From contig DAOMOP010000112.1 in assembly GCA_035444405.1 (NCBI GenBank), forward strand, positions 1 through 13,175: DNA of 13,175 nt. The letters are read 5' to 3'. Origin of the DNA: DAOMOP01 sp035444405 (GTDB lineage: Bacteria; Pseudomonadota; Gammaproteobacteria; Burkholderiales; Rhodocyclaceae). This document shows positions 1-8,730 of the stretch, piece after piece (within the stretch, counting starts at the first letter, position 1; each line of letters begins with the position of its first letter). The notes under the pieces were generated by a model, which saw only the letters and a list, made by a program, of their open reading frames with translations, ran no database searches and was not told the DNA's origin. The translations under genes and the position numbers were made by a program.

Positions 1-878
<878 letters not shown>

Positions 879-908
879 GATCAGGGCCGACCGCAATTGA
901 CCGCCCGC

Positions 909-991
909 AGCTGCCACCGCCACCGGCGGGCCATGTGCCCGCTCACGTGGCCGCGGCAGCTTTCGTGATCGAACCCCAGCGCTCGCGCTGG
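909..991 (+). other. Hairpins in the dnaK-dnaJ intergenic RNA
   Basis: The dnaK 3' flank contains three pairings. An outer 7-bp stem joins 909-915 (AGCTGCC) to 955-961. Inside it, 929-937 (GGCCATGTG) pairs with 944-952 in a 9-bp stem with one wobble pair and a 6-nt loop. A separate 6-bp stem, CCAGCG with CGCTGG, lies at 976-991 around a CTCG tetraloop. None is followed by a T run, so none is itself a terminator. I infer a structured mRNA spacer, perhaps an RNA-stability or processing element. GC-rich DNA forms hairpins readily by chance, so function is unproven. Confidence 0.45.
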
Positions 992-1016
992 CACGCACGG
1001 AGCGGCCGGAGTAAAC

Positions 1017-1054
1017 AAGTCGGGGCACCGCCGCGGGCGGTCTCCCGACTTTTT
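1017..1054 (+). terminator. Intrinsic terminator between dnaK and dnaJ
   Basis: AAGTCGGG (1017-1024) pairs perfectly with CCCGACTT (1044-1051). An inner stem ACCGCC (1027-1032) with GGCGGT (1036-1041) closes a 3-nt loop, separated from the outer stem by a 2x2 internal loop with one possible G-U pair. The 3' arm runs into a short T tract (1050-1054, five T). A long GC-rich stem followed by Ts is the classical Rho-independent terminator shape. It sits 38 bp before the dnaJ start, so it should end most dnaK transcripts and leave dnaJ to read-through. Confidence 0.85.
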
Positions 1055-1092
1055 GTCGCTCCACGGCCGGCCCCGTCGACCAGGACTGAAAC

Positions 1093-2214
1093 ATGGCAAA
1101 ACGGGATTACTACGAGGTACTGGGCGTACAACGCAACGCCTCGGCCGACGAGATCAAGAAGGCCTATCGCAAGCTCGCGATGAAGCACCATCCGGACCGC
1201 AACCCGGACAAGGGCTCCGAGGACAAGTTCAAGGAGCTCAGCGAGGCCTACGAGATTCTGTCGGACAGCCAGAAGCGCGCCGCCTACGACCGCTACGGCC
1301 ATGCCGGCGTCGATGCGACGATGGGTGCGGGCGCGGGCGGCGCACAAGGCTTCGAGGGTTTTGCCGACGCCTTCTCGGACATCTTCGGCGACATCTTCGG
1401 CGGCGGACGCGGCGCCCGCTCGAACGTCTATCGCGGCGCCGACCTGCGCTACAACCTCGAGATCACGCTCGAGGAAGCGGCGCACGGCTCGGAGAAGACC
1501 ATCCGCATCCCGACGGTCGAGGAATGCGGAACCTGCCACGGCAGCGGCGCGAAGCCCGGCACGCAGCCGCAGACCTGCCCGACCTGCGGTGGCGCCGGCC
1601 AGGTGCGCATCCAGCAGGGCTTCTTCTCGATCCAGCAGACCTGCCCGAAGTGCCACGGCACCGGGCGCATCATTCCGGATCCATGCACGAGCTGCGGCGG
1701 CGCCGGGCGCGTCAAGAGCCACAAGACGCTCGAGGTCAAGATTCCTGCCGGCATCGACGAAGGCATGCGCCTGCGCCATGCCGGCCACGGCGAGCCGGGC
1801 GTCAACGGCGGCCCGCCGGGCGACCTCTACGTCGAGATCCGCATCCGTCCGCACGCGGTGTTCAAGCGCGACGGCGACGACCTGCACTGCGAGATGCCGA
1901 TCAGCTTCACCACCGCGGCGCTCGGCGGCGAGATCGAGATCCCGACCCTCGAGGGCATGGCCAAGCTCAAGATTCCGGCCGAGACCCAGAGCGGACGTGT
2001 GTTCCGCCTGCGCGGCAAGGGCATCCGCAATGTGCGCACGCATCATCACGGCGACCTGATGTGTCACGTCGTCGTCGAGACGCCGGTGAAGCTGACCGAG
2101 CGGCAAAAGGAACTGCTGCGCGAGTTCGAAGAGCTCTCGAGCGGCGACGCCGAACGTCACAACCCGAAGGCCAAGTCCTGGATGGACAAGGTCAAGGACT
2201 TCTTCGCGTCGTGA
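1093..2214 (+). CDS. dnaJ: Co-chaperone DnaJ (Hsp40, class A)
   Basis: Cytoplasmic J-domain protein that delivers unfolded substrates to DnaK and stimulates its ATPase. It has 373 residues, full length for the family. The J domain starts MAKRDYYEVLGV and carries the HPD signature at residues 33-35, which contacts DnaK. A Gly/Phe-rich stretch at about 72-107 includes tandem DIF motifs (DIFGDIFGGG). The zinc-binding region has four CxxCxGxG repeats beginning at Cys 145, 162, 184 and 198 (CGTCHGSG, CPTCGGAG, CPKCHGTG, CTSCGGAG). The C-terminal substrate-binding and dimerisation part follows. All zinc cysteines are present. The ATG is preceded by AGGA at 1082-1085 with 7-nt spacing, a good ribosome binding site. 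An intrinsic terminator stands immediately upstream with no visible promoter after it. The gene converges on cysS; the 130-bp gap (2215-2344) holds only a weak 6-bp hairpin and no convincing terminator. Confidence 0.98.
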   Translation: MAKRDYYEVLGVQRNASADEIKKAYRKLAMKHHPDRNPDKGSEDKFKELSEAYEILSDSQKRAAYDRYGHAGVDATMGAGAGGAQGFEGFADAFSDIFGDIFGGGRGARSNVYRGADLRYNLEITLEEAAHGSEKTIRIPTVEECGTCHGSGAKPGTQPQTCPTCGGAGQVRIQQGFFSIQQTCPKCHGTGRIIPDPCTSCGGAGRVKSHKTLEVKIPAGIDEGMRLRHAGHGEPGVNGGPPGDLYVEIRIRPHAVFKRDGDDLHCEMPISFTTAALGGEIEIPTLEGMAKLKIPAETQSGRVFRLRGKGIRNVRTHHHGDLMCHVVVETPVKLTERQKELLREFEELSSGDAERHNPKAKSWMDKVKDFFAS

Positions 2215-2344
2215 GCGACGCGGATCGAGTGAAGGGTGGCGCCCGCCAAGACCCCACTCTTCTTGGTCATACTCGGCGGCACCTGCGCGCTACGTCGGCG
2301 CGACAGCCGCGCGCCCATCACTCACCGCTCTTTCACGCCTCGAG

Positions 2345-3733
<1,389 letters not shown>

Positions 3734-4051
3734 GCTGTTTTCCGAATCACCGTGCGGTTCCGGGGGTGAAACCGCCGACTGGATTGAACGAGGATGATGA
3801 ATCCGGCGCGCGGCCCGCGGGGCGCGCCGCCGCCTTGCGCATTGTCCGCATGCGGGCGGGTTGATAGAATCCGGGGTTAGCCCACGGGCGCTGCCCCGGA
3901 GGCGAGCGATCATAGCATATCGGCGCAGGCGCCGACCGGGTCGGGAACAGCATGCGCGGCGCGCGATGCCGCGCGCGGTCGGCAGCGCCACGCTTCGGGC
4001 TGCGTCCGGATGCCGACCCGTCCGACACTTTTCCAACCATCAGGGATCACC
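3734..4051. other. Divergent intergenic region cysS / ppiA (318 bp)
   Basis: This is the only non-coding stretch over 300 bp. It holds the leaders and promoters of cysS (leftward) and the ppiA-ppiB-lpxH trio (rightward). A good rightward promoter is visible at 3842-3870. On the cysS side, 3805-3811 (GGCGCGC) pairs with 3822-3828 as a 7-bp GC hairpin in the presumed cysS leader, without a T run. In the ppiA leader, CCGGGG (3871-3876) can pair with CCCCGG (3894-3899), and the alternating GC tract near 3957-3980 can also fold. I see no small ORF with a credible start, no tRNA and no recognised riboswitch. Confidence 0.6.
3842..3870 (+). promoter_or_regulatory. Predicted sigma70 extended -10 promoter for ppiA-ppiB-lpxH
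   Basis: A -35-like TTGTCC (3842-3847, four of six consensus) is followed after exactly 17 bp by TAGAAT (3865-3870, five of six). The bases before the -10 read TGA, giving the extended TGn motif. This AT-rich stretch stands out in GC-rich surroundings. The predicted start near 3877 leaves a leader of about 175 nt before ppiA. The call is from consensus match only. Confidence 0.6.
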
Positions 4052-4633
4052 ATGAAGCGACTGCTCGTCACCCTCTTGTTCCTCGTCGCATGCGGCAGCG
4101 CAGCCGCCGCAAATCCGAAGGTCGAGATCCGCACCAGCCAGGGCGTGATCGTCGTCGAGCTGTTCGAGGACAAGGCGCCCGAGTCGGTGCGCAACTTCCT
4201 CGACTACGTGAACACGGGCTTCTACGACGACACGATCTTCCATCGCGTCATCGACGGCTTCATGATCCAGGGCGGCGGCTTCGATGCCGAGCTGCGCCAG
4301 AAGCCCACCCGCGAACCGATCCGCAACGAAGCCAAGAACGGCCTGCGCAACGAGGCCGGCACGATCGCGATGGCGCGCACGCGCGACCCGCATTCGGCGG
4401 CGAGCCAGTTCTTCATCAACCTGGTCGACAACCGTCCGCTCGACTATCCGTCCAGCGACGGCTGGGGCTACGCGGTGTTCGGCAAGGTCAGCGAAGGTTT
4501 CGACGTGGTCCAGAAGATCGGCCGCAGCGCCACCGGCAATGTCGGGCCGTTCCAGAACGTGCCGATCGAGCCCGTCGTGGTCGAATCGATGCGCGTGATC
4601 GACTCTCCCGCCGGCGACGGCACCAACCGCTGA
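4052..4633 (+). CDS. ppiA: Exported cyclophilin-type peptidyl-prolyl cis-trans isomerase
   Basis: Catalyses cis-trans isomerisation of peptide bonds before proline, assisting folding of exported proteins. The protein has 193 residues. The start at 4052 is chosen because it gives a signal peptide (MKRLLVTLLFLVACGSAAAA) directly ahead of the cyclophilin fold (NPKVEIRTSQG), and because AGGGA lies at 4042-4046; an upstream in-frame ATG at 4010 would bury the signal. Cyclophilin signatures are IFHRVIDGFMIQGGGF (about 62-77, with the catalytic Arg65), NEAGTIAMART (100-110) and PHSAASQFFIN (113-123). The signal region also contains L11-V12-A13-C14, a possible lipobox, so the mature form could be soluble periplasmic (cleavage near residue 20) or a lipoprotein attached at Cys14. 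It is first of three same-strand genes, 19 bp before its cytoplasmic paralogue ppiB. Confidence 0.95.
   Translation: MKRLLVTLLFLVACGSAAAANPKVEIRTSQGVIVVELFEDKAPESVRNFLDYVNTGFYDDTIFHRVIDGFMIQGGGFDAELRQKPTREPIRNEAKNGLRNEAGTIAMARTRDPHSAASQFFINLVDNRPLDYPSSDGWGYAVFGKVSEGFDVVQKIGRSATGNVGPFQNVPIEPVVVESMRVIDSPAGDGTNR
4223..4284 (+). repeat. Near-identical block shared by ppiA and ppiB, copy 1
   Basis: This 62-nt stretch, encoding the catalytic segment YDDTIFHRVIDGFMIQGGGF of ppiA, aligns without gaps to 4761-4822 in ppiB with 57 of 62 bases identical by hand count. It is a direct repeat, offset 538 bp, arising from the paralogous cyclophilin fold rather than a mobile element. Confidence 0.8.
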
Positions 4634-4652
4634 ATTCATCGAGGAGCAACCC

Positions 4653-5147
4653 ATGGCAGTCAAGCTGCATACCAACTTCGGCCCGATCACGCTCGAGCTC
4701 GACGCCGACAAGGCCCCCGAGACGGTCAAGAACTTTCTCGCCTACGTCGAGGCCGGCCACTACGACAACACGATCTTCCACCGCGTGATCAACGGCTTCA
4801 TGATCCAGGGCGGCGGTTTCGAGCCCGGCATGAAGCAGAAGCCGACCCAGGCTCCGATCAAGAACGAGGCCGACAACGGTCTCAAGAACCTGACCGGCAC
4901 GATCGCGATGGCGCGCACCCAGGCGCCGCACTCGGCCACGGCCCAGTTCTTCATCAACGTCGCCGACAACGATTTCCTCAACTTCCGCTCGCCCGATCCG
5001 CAGGGCTGGGGTTACTGCGTGTTCGGCCGAGTGACCGAAGGCATGGATGTCGTCGACAAGATCCGCGCGGTCCGCACCGGTTCGAGCGGCTTTCACCAGG
5101 ACGTCCCGGCCGAGGACGTCATCATCGAGCGCGCCGAGATCGTCTGA
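4653..5147 (+). CDS. ppiB: Cytoplasmic cyclophilin-type peptidyl-prolyl cis-trans isomerase
   Basis: Cytoplasmic proline isomerase of the cyclophilin family, 164 residues, the normal PpiB length. There is no signal peptide: the fold begins at once with MAVKLHTNFGPITLELD. Family motifs are IFHRVINGFMIQGGGF (41-56, catalytic Arg44), NLTGTIAMART (79-89) and PHSATAQFFIN (92-102), ending in EDVIIERAEIV. The ATG follows GAGGAGC, a good ribosome binding site. It lies 19 bp after ppiA and 34 bp before lpxH, so co-transcription is likely. The two neighbouring cyclophilins are clear paralogues that differ mainly by the export signal and a few short insertions, which suggests local duplication followed by compartment specialisation. 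Confidence 0.97.
   Translation: MAVKLHTNFGPITLELDADKAPETVKNFLAYVEAGHYDNTIFHRVINGFMIQGGGFEPGMKQKPTQAPIKNEADNGLKNLTGTIAMARTQAPHSATAQFFINVADNDFLNFRSPDPQGWGYCVFGRVTEGMDVVDKIRAVRTGSSGFHQDVPAEDVIIERAEIV
4761..4822 (+). repeat. Near-identical block shared by ppiA and ppiB, copy 2
   Basis: Partner of 4223-4284. It encodes YDNTIFHRVINGFMIQGGGF of ppiB. The five differences are two Asp/Asn changes and three silent third-position changes, as expected under protein-level constraint. Confidence 0.8.
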
Positions 5148-5181
5148 TTCGCGCCCGGATCGAAGCGCGCGCGAGCGAGAG

Positions 5182-5913
5182 ATGAAGGCACTGTTCATCT
5201 CGGACCTGCATCTGTGTGACGAACGGCCCGCGACCTTGCGGGCCTTTGTTGCATTCGTGCGCGGCCCTGCACGTGGCGCGGACGCGCTGTACATCCTCGG
5301 CGACTTGTTCGAGTACTGGGCCGGCGACGACGACGATACGCCGCTCGGCCGGCTCGTCGCAGCCGAGCTCGCCGCGCTCTGCGCGGCCGGCACGGCAATC
5401 TTCTTCGTGGCCGGCAATCGCGACTTCCTGCTCGCCGAACGCTTCGCCCAGGCGGCCGGCCTCACGCTGCTGCCCGATCCGACCCTGATCGCGCTGGACG
5501 GCCGCCGTCTGCTGCTCAGCCACGGTGATGCGTTGTGCACCGACGACGTCGGCTATCAGCGCTTTCGCACCCAGGTGCGCGATCCGGCCTGGCAGCGCGG
5601 TTTTCTCGGACAGCCGCTGGCCGAGCGCAAACGGTTCATCGCGGACGCGCGCCGGCGCAGCGTCGCGGCCAAGGCCGACAAGGCGGACGAGATCATGGAT
5701 GTCAATCCGGCCGCCGTGACGGCGCTGCTGCGCGACCACGGCCTGCCGACGCTGATTCATGGCCACACCCACCGCCCCGCGCGGCACGAGCACATCGTCG
5801 ACGGTCGCACCTGCGAGCGCTGGGTGCTCGCCGACTGGGCGGACGAGGCCCGCTATCTGGCCTGCGACGGCGGCGCGCTCGAAGCCCGTCGCGATTGCGC
5901 CGCGCCGCGCTGA
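5182..5913 (+). CDS. lpxH: UDP-2,3-diacylglucosamine diphosphatase
   Basis: Hydrolyses UDP-2,3-diacylglucosamine to lipid X and UMP, the fourth step of lipid A synthesis, at the inner face of the inner membrane. It has 243 residues, typical of LpxH. The start at 5182 (MKALFISDLHLCDERP) is set by the conserved N-terminus; an earlier in-frame start would add about 45 arginine/serine-rich residues overlapping ppiB. Metallophosphoesterase motifs are all present: D8-x-H10, GD at 40-41 (YILGDLFEYW), GNRDF at 78-82, HGD at 114-116 and HGHTH at 193-197, which bind two metal ions. The segment 150-175 (RFIADARRRS...KADKADEIMDV) is the LpxH-type lid region. The ribosome binding site is weak (GAGAG just before ATG). 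A lipid A enzyme implies a Gram-negative outer membrane. The gene converges on metZ 22 bp downstream. Confidence 0.97.
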   Translation: MKALFISDLHLCDERPATLRAFVAFVRGPARGADALYILGDLFEYWAGDDDDTPLGRLVAAELAALCAAGTAIFFVAGNRDFLLAERFAQAAGLTLLPDPTLIALDGRRLLLSHGDALCTDDVGYQRFRTQVRDPAWQRGFLGQPLAERKRFIADARRRSVAAKADKADEIMDVNPAAVTALLRDHGLPTLIHGHTHRPARHEHIVDGRTCERWVLADWADEARYLACDGGALEARRDCAAPR

Positions 5914-5935
5914 CGCCCGCGCCTTCCGCGCTCGC

Positions 5936-7108
5936 TCAGCCGCCCGCCAGGCCGAGCGCGAGATCGGCTTTCAGGTCTTCGAGCGCCTCGAGGCCGACCG
6001 CCACCCGCAGCAGCCCCTCGCCGATGCCGGCGGCCGCGCGCGCCTCGGCACTCAGGCGCCCGTGCGTCGTCGAGGCCGGATGGGTGATCGTCGTGCGCGT
6101 GTCGCCGAGATTGGCGGTGATCGAGATCATGCGCGTGGCATCGACGACCTTCCACGCCTGCTCGCGACCGCCGCTGACGTCGAAGCTGACGATGGCGCCG
6201 CCGAGGCGCTGCTGGCGCAGCGCCAGCGCGTGCTGCGGATGCGAGGGCAGGCCCGGGTAGTACACGCGCGCGACGCCGGGCTGTGCTTCGAGCCAGCCGG
6301 CGAGCGCGAGCGCGGCGGCCGACTGCGCCTCCATGCGGATGCGCAGCGTCTCGAGCCCCTTCAGGATCACCCACGCGTTGAACGGCGACAGCGTGGGCCC
6401 CGCGGTGCGCAGAAACTTGAACACCTCCTCCATGACCGGCTTGGCGCCGAGCACGGCGCCGCCGAGCACGCGCCCTTGCCCGTCGAGATACTTGGTCGCC
6501 GAATGCACGACGACGTCGGCGCCGAGCGCGAGCGGGCGCTGCAGCGCCGGCGTGCAGAAGCAGTTGTCGACCGCCAGCAGCGCGCCGTTGGCGCGGGCGA
6601 TCTCGCCGACTGCGGCGATATCGACGATCTCGGTGAGCGGGTTGGAAGGCGTCTCGACGAAGAACAGACGCGTGCGCGGGCGCACTGCCGAACGGTAGGC
6701 ATCGAGAGCGGTGGCCGGCACGAAGGTCGTTTCGATGCCGAACTTCGACAACACGTTGCCGAACAGCTGTTGCGTCGCGCCGAACAGGCCCATCGATGCG
6801 ACGACGTGGTCACCGGCCTGGAGCGTCGCCATCGCCAGCGACAGGATCGCCGACATCCCGGACGCGGTCGCGATGCAGGCCTCGGCGCCCTCGAGGGCGG
6901 CGAGGCGCTCCTGCAGCATCGTCACGGTCGGATTCGAGAAACGCGCGTAGACGTTGCCTTCCTCCTCGCCGGCAAAGCGGGCCGCAGCCTGCGCCGCATT
7001 CTCGAACACGAAGCTCGAGGTCAGATACAGCGCTTCGCTGTGCTCGTTGAACTGGCTGCGCGCCGTGCCGGCGCGCACCGCCAGCGTGTCGAATTCAGGA
7101 TGGTTCAT
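5936..7108 (-). CDS. metZ: O-succinylhomoserine sulfhydrylase
   Basis: PLP enzyme of the Cys/Met-metabolism family. MetZ-type enzymes convert O-succinylhomoserine and sulfide directly to homocysteine for methionine synthesis. The 390 residues are full length. Visible features are YARFSNPT (54-61), a phosphate-binding segment ATASGMSAI (80-88), AVDNCFCTPALQRPL (179-193) with Asp181 for the PLP ring nitrogen, and the Schiff-base lysine Lys206 in SATKYLDGQGRVLGG. The YLDGQGRVLGG context favours MetZ over MetB or MetC, but substrate choice (succinyl or acetyl ester) cannot be settled from sequence. The gene lies 84 bp downstream of purF on the same strand; that gap holds two small hairpins (GGGAC/GTCCC at 7126-7141 and ATGCC/GGCAT at 7151-7164), neither with a T run. 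GGAGAG lies about 10 nt before the ATG. The accD-to-metZ order also occurs in Pseudomonas. Confidence 0.93.
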   Translation of the reverse strand: MNHPEFDTLAVRAGTARSQFNEHSEALYLTSSFVFENAAQAAARFAGEEEGNVYARFSNPTVTMLQERLAALEGAEACIATASGMSAILSLAMATLQAGDHVVASMGLFGATQQLFGNVLSKFGIETTFVPATALDAYRSAVRPRTRLFFVETPSNPLTEIVDIAAVGEIARANGALLAVDNCFCTPALQRPLALGADVVVHSATKYLDGQGRVLGGAVLGAKPVMEEVFKFLRTAGPTLSPFNAWVILKGLETLRIRMEAQSAAALALAGWLEAQPGVARVYYPGLPSHPQHALALRQQRLGGAIVSFDVSGGREQAWKVVDATRMISITANLGDTRTTITHPASTTHGRLSAEARAAAGIGEGLLRVAVGLEALEDLKADLALGLAGG

Positions 7109-7192
7109 CGGAGCCGTGCTCTCCAGGGACAGGAACGTCCCGGCGTCCGCATGCCGGCAGGCATCGGTGCGCCGGGGTCGCGCGAGTCGCGC

Positions 7193-8719
7193 TCAGTTGT
7201 CGTGGCTCGCGACCAGGTTGAGATCGAGCTGCCCGCCATCGCCGTCGTCGCCGCGCGCATTGCTCTCGCCGCGCAGGTTCTCGACGCCGAACAGGTACTC
7301 GTCGGTGATGTCACCGGTGACGTAACAGCCGTCGAAACAGGACGTCTCGAAGAAGCCGATCGCCGGATTGAGCCCGCGCACGGCAGCCTTGAGATCGTCC
7401 AGGTCCTGGTAGATCAGGCCGTCCGCACCGATCTCGCGGCAGATTTCGGCTTCGTCGCGCCCGGCCGCGATCAGCTCGCCGCGCGTCGGCATGTCGATGC
7501 CATAGACATTGGCGTAGCGCACGGGCGGAGCCGCCGAGGCCATGTACACCTTCTCGGCGCCCGCTTCACGCGCCATCAGCACGATCTCGCGGCTGGTGGT
7601 GCCGCGCACGATCGAGTCGTCGACCAGCAGCACCTTCTTGCCCTTGAACTCCTGCGGAATCGTGTTGAGCTTCTGACGCACCGATTTCCGGCGCACGGAC
7701 TGCCCCGGCATGATGAAGGTACGGCCGATGTAGCGGTTCTTGACGAAGCCTTCGCGGTACGGCAGACCGAGCACGTGGGCCATCTCCATCGCCGCCGGAC
7801 GGCTCGAGTCCGGGATCGGGATCACGACGTCGATGTCGGCCGCCGGCTGCGAGCGCCTGAGCTTGTGGGCCAGATGGGCGCCCATCTTCACGCGCGACTC
7901 GTACACCGAGATGCCGTCGATGATCGAGTCGGGCCGGGCCAGATAGACGTATTCGAACATGCACGGCGACTGGATCGTCTGCGGCGCACACTGCCGGCTG
8001 CGGAAGTTGCCGGCGATGTCGATCAGGATCGCCTCGCCCGGCGCCACGTCGCGCAGCATCCGGTAGCCGATCACGTCGATCGCGACCGACTCGGACGCGA
8101 CCAGCCATTCCTGACCGTCCGGAGTTTCGTTGCGCCCGACCACCAGCGGGCGGATGCCGTGCGGGTCGCGGAAGGCCAGCAGACCGAAGCCGGCGATCAT
8201 CACGACCGCGGCATAGGCGCCGCGGCAGCGCCGGTGCACGTTGGCCACCGCGCGGAACACCGCCTCTTCGTCGAGCTTGAGGCCGTTCGACGCCGCCTGC
8301 AGCTCGTGCGCGAGCACGTTGAGCAGCACCTCGGAGTCCGAGTTGGTGTTGATGTGGCGCAGATCCGACACGAAGATCTCGCGCTTGAGCTCTTCGGCAT
8401 TGGTGAGGTTGCCGTTGTGCGCGAGCAGCAGGCCGAACGGCGAGTTCACGTAGAACGGCTGCGCCTCGGCCGGATTACAGGCCGAACCGGCAGTCGGATA
8501 GCGCACGTGTCCGATACCCCAGTTGCCGATCAGGTTGCGCATGTTGCGGGTGCGGAACACGTCGCGCACGAGGCCGGGGCCCTTGTGCATGAAGAAGCGC
8601 CCGCTTTCGGACGTTGCGATGCCGGCCGCATCCTGCCCGCGATGCTGCAGGACGAGAAGCCCATCGTAGAGCAACTGATTTACTGGGGACGTCGCAACCA
8701 CCCCGATGATTCCGCACAT
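7193..8719 (-). CDS. purF: Amidophosphoribosyltransferase
   Basis: First committed enzyme of purine synthesis: PRPP plus glutamine gives phosphoribosylamine. It has 508 residues, close to E. coli PurF (505). The start at 8719 is fixed by MCGIIGVV: Cys2 becomes the N-terminal nucleophile of the class II (Ntn) glutaminase after Met removal, and there is no propeptide. The N-terminal glutaminase domain shows LQHRGQDAAGI (24-34), HVRYPTAG (71-78) and HNGNLTN (101-107). The C-terminal phosphoribosyltransferase domain has the PRPP-binding motif VLLVDDSIVRGTTS (363-376). The C-terminus ends in a hydrophilic tail with DDGDGG. The gene lies 11 bp after cvpA, as in many proteobacteria, with AGG in TAGGTACTC as a modest ribosome binding site. 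I see no purine-repressor palindrome upstream. Confidence 0.98.
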   Translation of the reverse strand: MCGIIGVVATSPVNQLLYDGLLVLQHRGQDAAGIATSESGRFFMHKGPGLVRDVFRTRNMRNLIGNWGIGHVRYPTAGSACNPAEAQPFYVNSPFGLLLAHNGNLTNAEELKREIFVSDLRHINTNSDSEVLLNVLAHELQAASNGLKLDEEAVFRAVANVHRRCRGAYAAVVMIAGFGLLAFRDPHGIRPLVVGRNETPDGQEWLVASESVAIDVIGYRMLRDVAPGEAILIDIAGNFRSRQCAPQTIQSPCMFEYVYLARPDSIIDGISVYESRVKMGAHLAHKLRRSQPAADIDVVIPIPDSSRPAAMEMAHVLGLPYREGFVKNRYIGRTFIMPGQSVRRKSVRQKLNTIPQEFKGKKVLLVDDSIVRGTTSREIVLMAREAGAEKVYMASAAPPVRYANVYGIDMPTRGELIAAGRDEAEICREIGADGLIYQDLDDLKAAVRGLNPAIGFFETSCFDGCYVTGDITDEYLFGVENLRGESNARGDDGDGGQLDLNLVASHDN

Positions 8720-8730
8720 GGATTGAGTAC

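Noticed and set aside
897..902. TTGACC as a -35 element for a dnaJ promoter
   Set aside because: It matches five of six consensus bases, but nothing resembling a -10 lies 16-18 bp downstream; that region is GC-rich and part of the hairpins.
943..2160. Long open frames overlapping dnaJ on both strands (e.g. 943-2160 minus, 1053-2438 plus)
   Set aside because: DnaJ has all diagnostic motifs in its frame; the others are composition shadows.
2215..2344. Terminator between dnaJ and cysS
   Set aside because: The best candidate, CCAAGA (2246-2251) with TCTTGG (2261-2266), is only 6 bp with a 9-nt loop and no T run on either strand.
3841..3870. A leftward promoter for cysS (TTCTAT-17 bp-GACAAT on the minus strand)
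   Set aside because: Match to consensus is poor at both elements and it overlaps the much better rightward promoter.
3734..4036. N-terminal extension of cysS in the open frame upstream of 3733
   Set aside because: The extension is Arg/Pro-rich, overlaps the promoter region, and the conserved CysS N-terminus begins exactly at the ATG at 3733.
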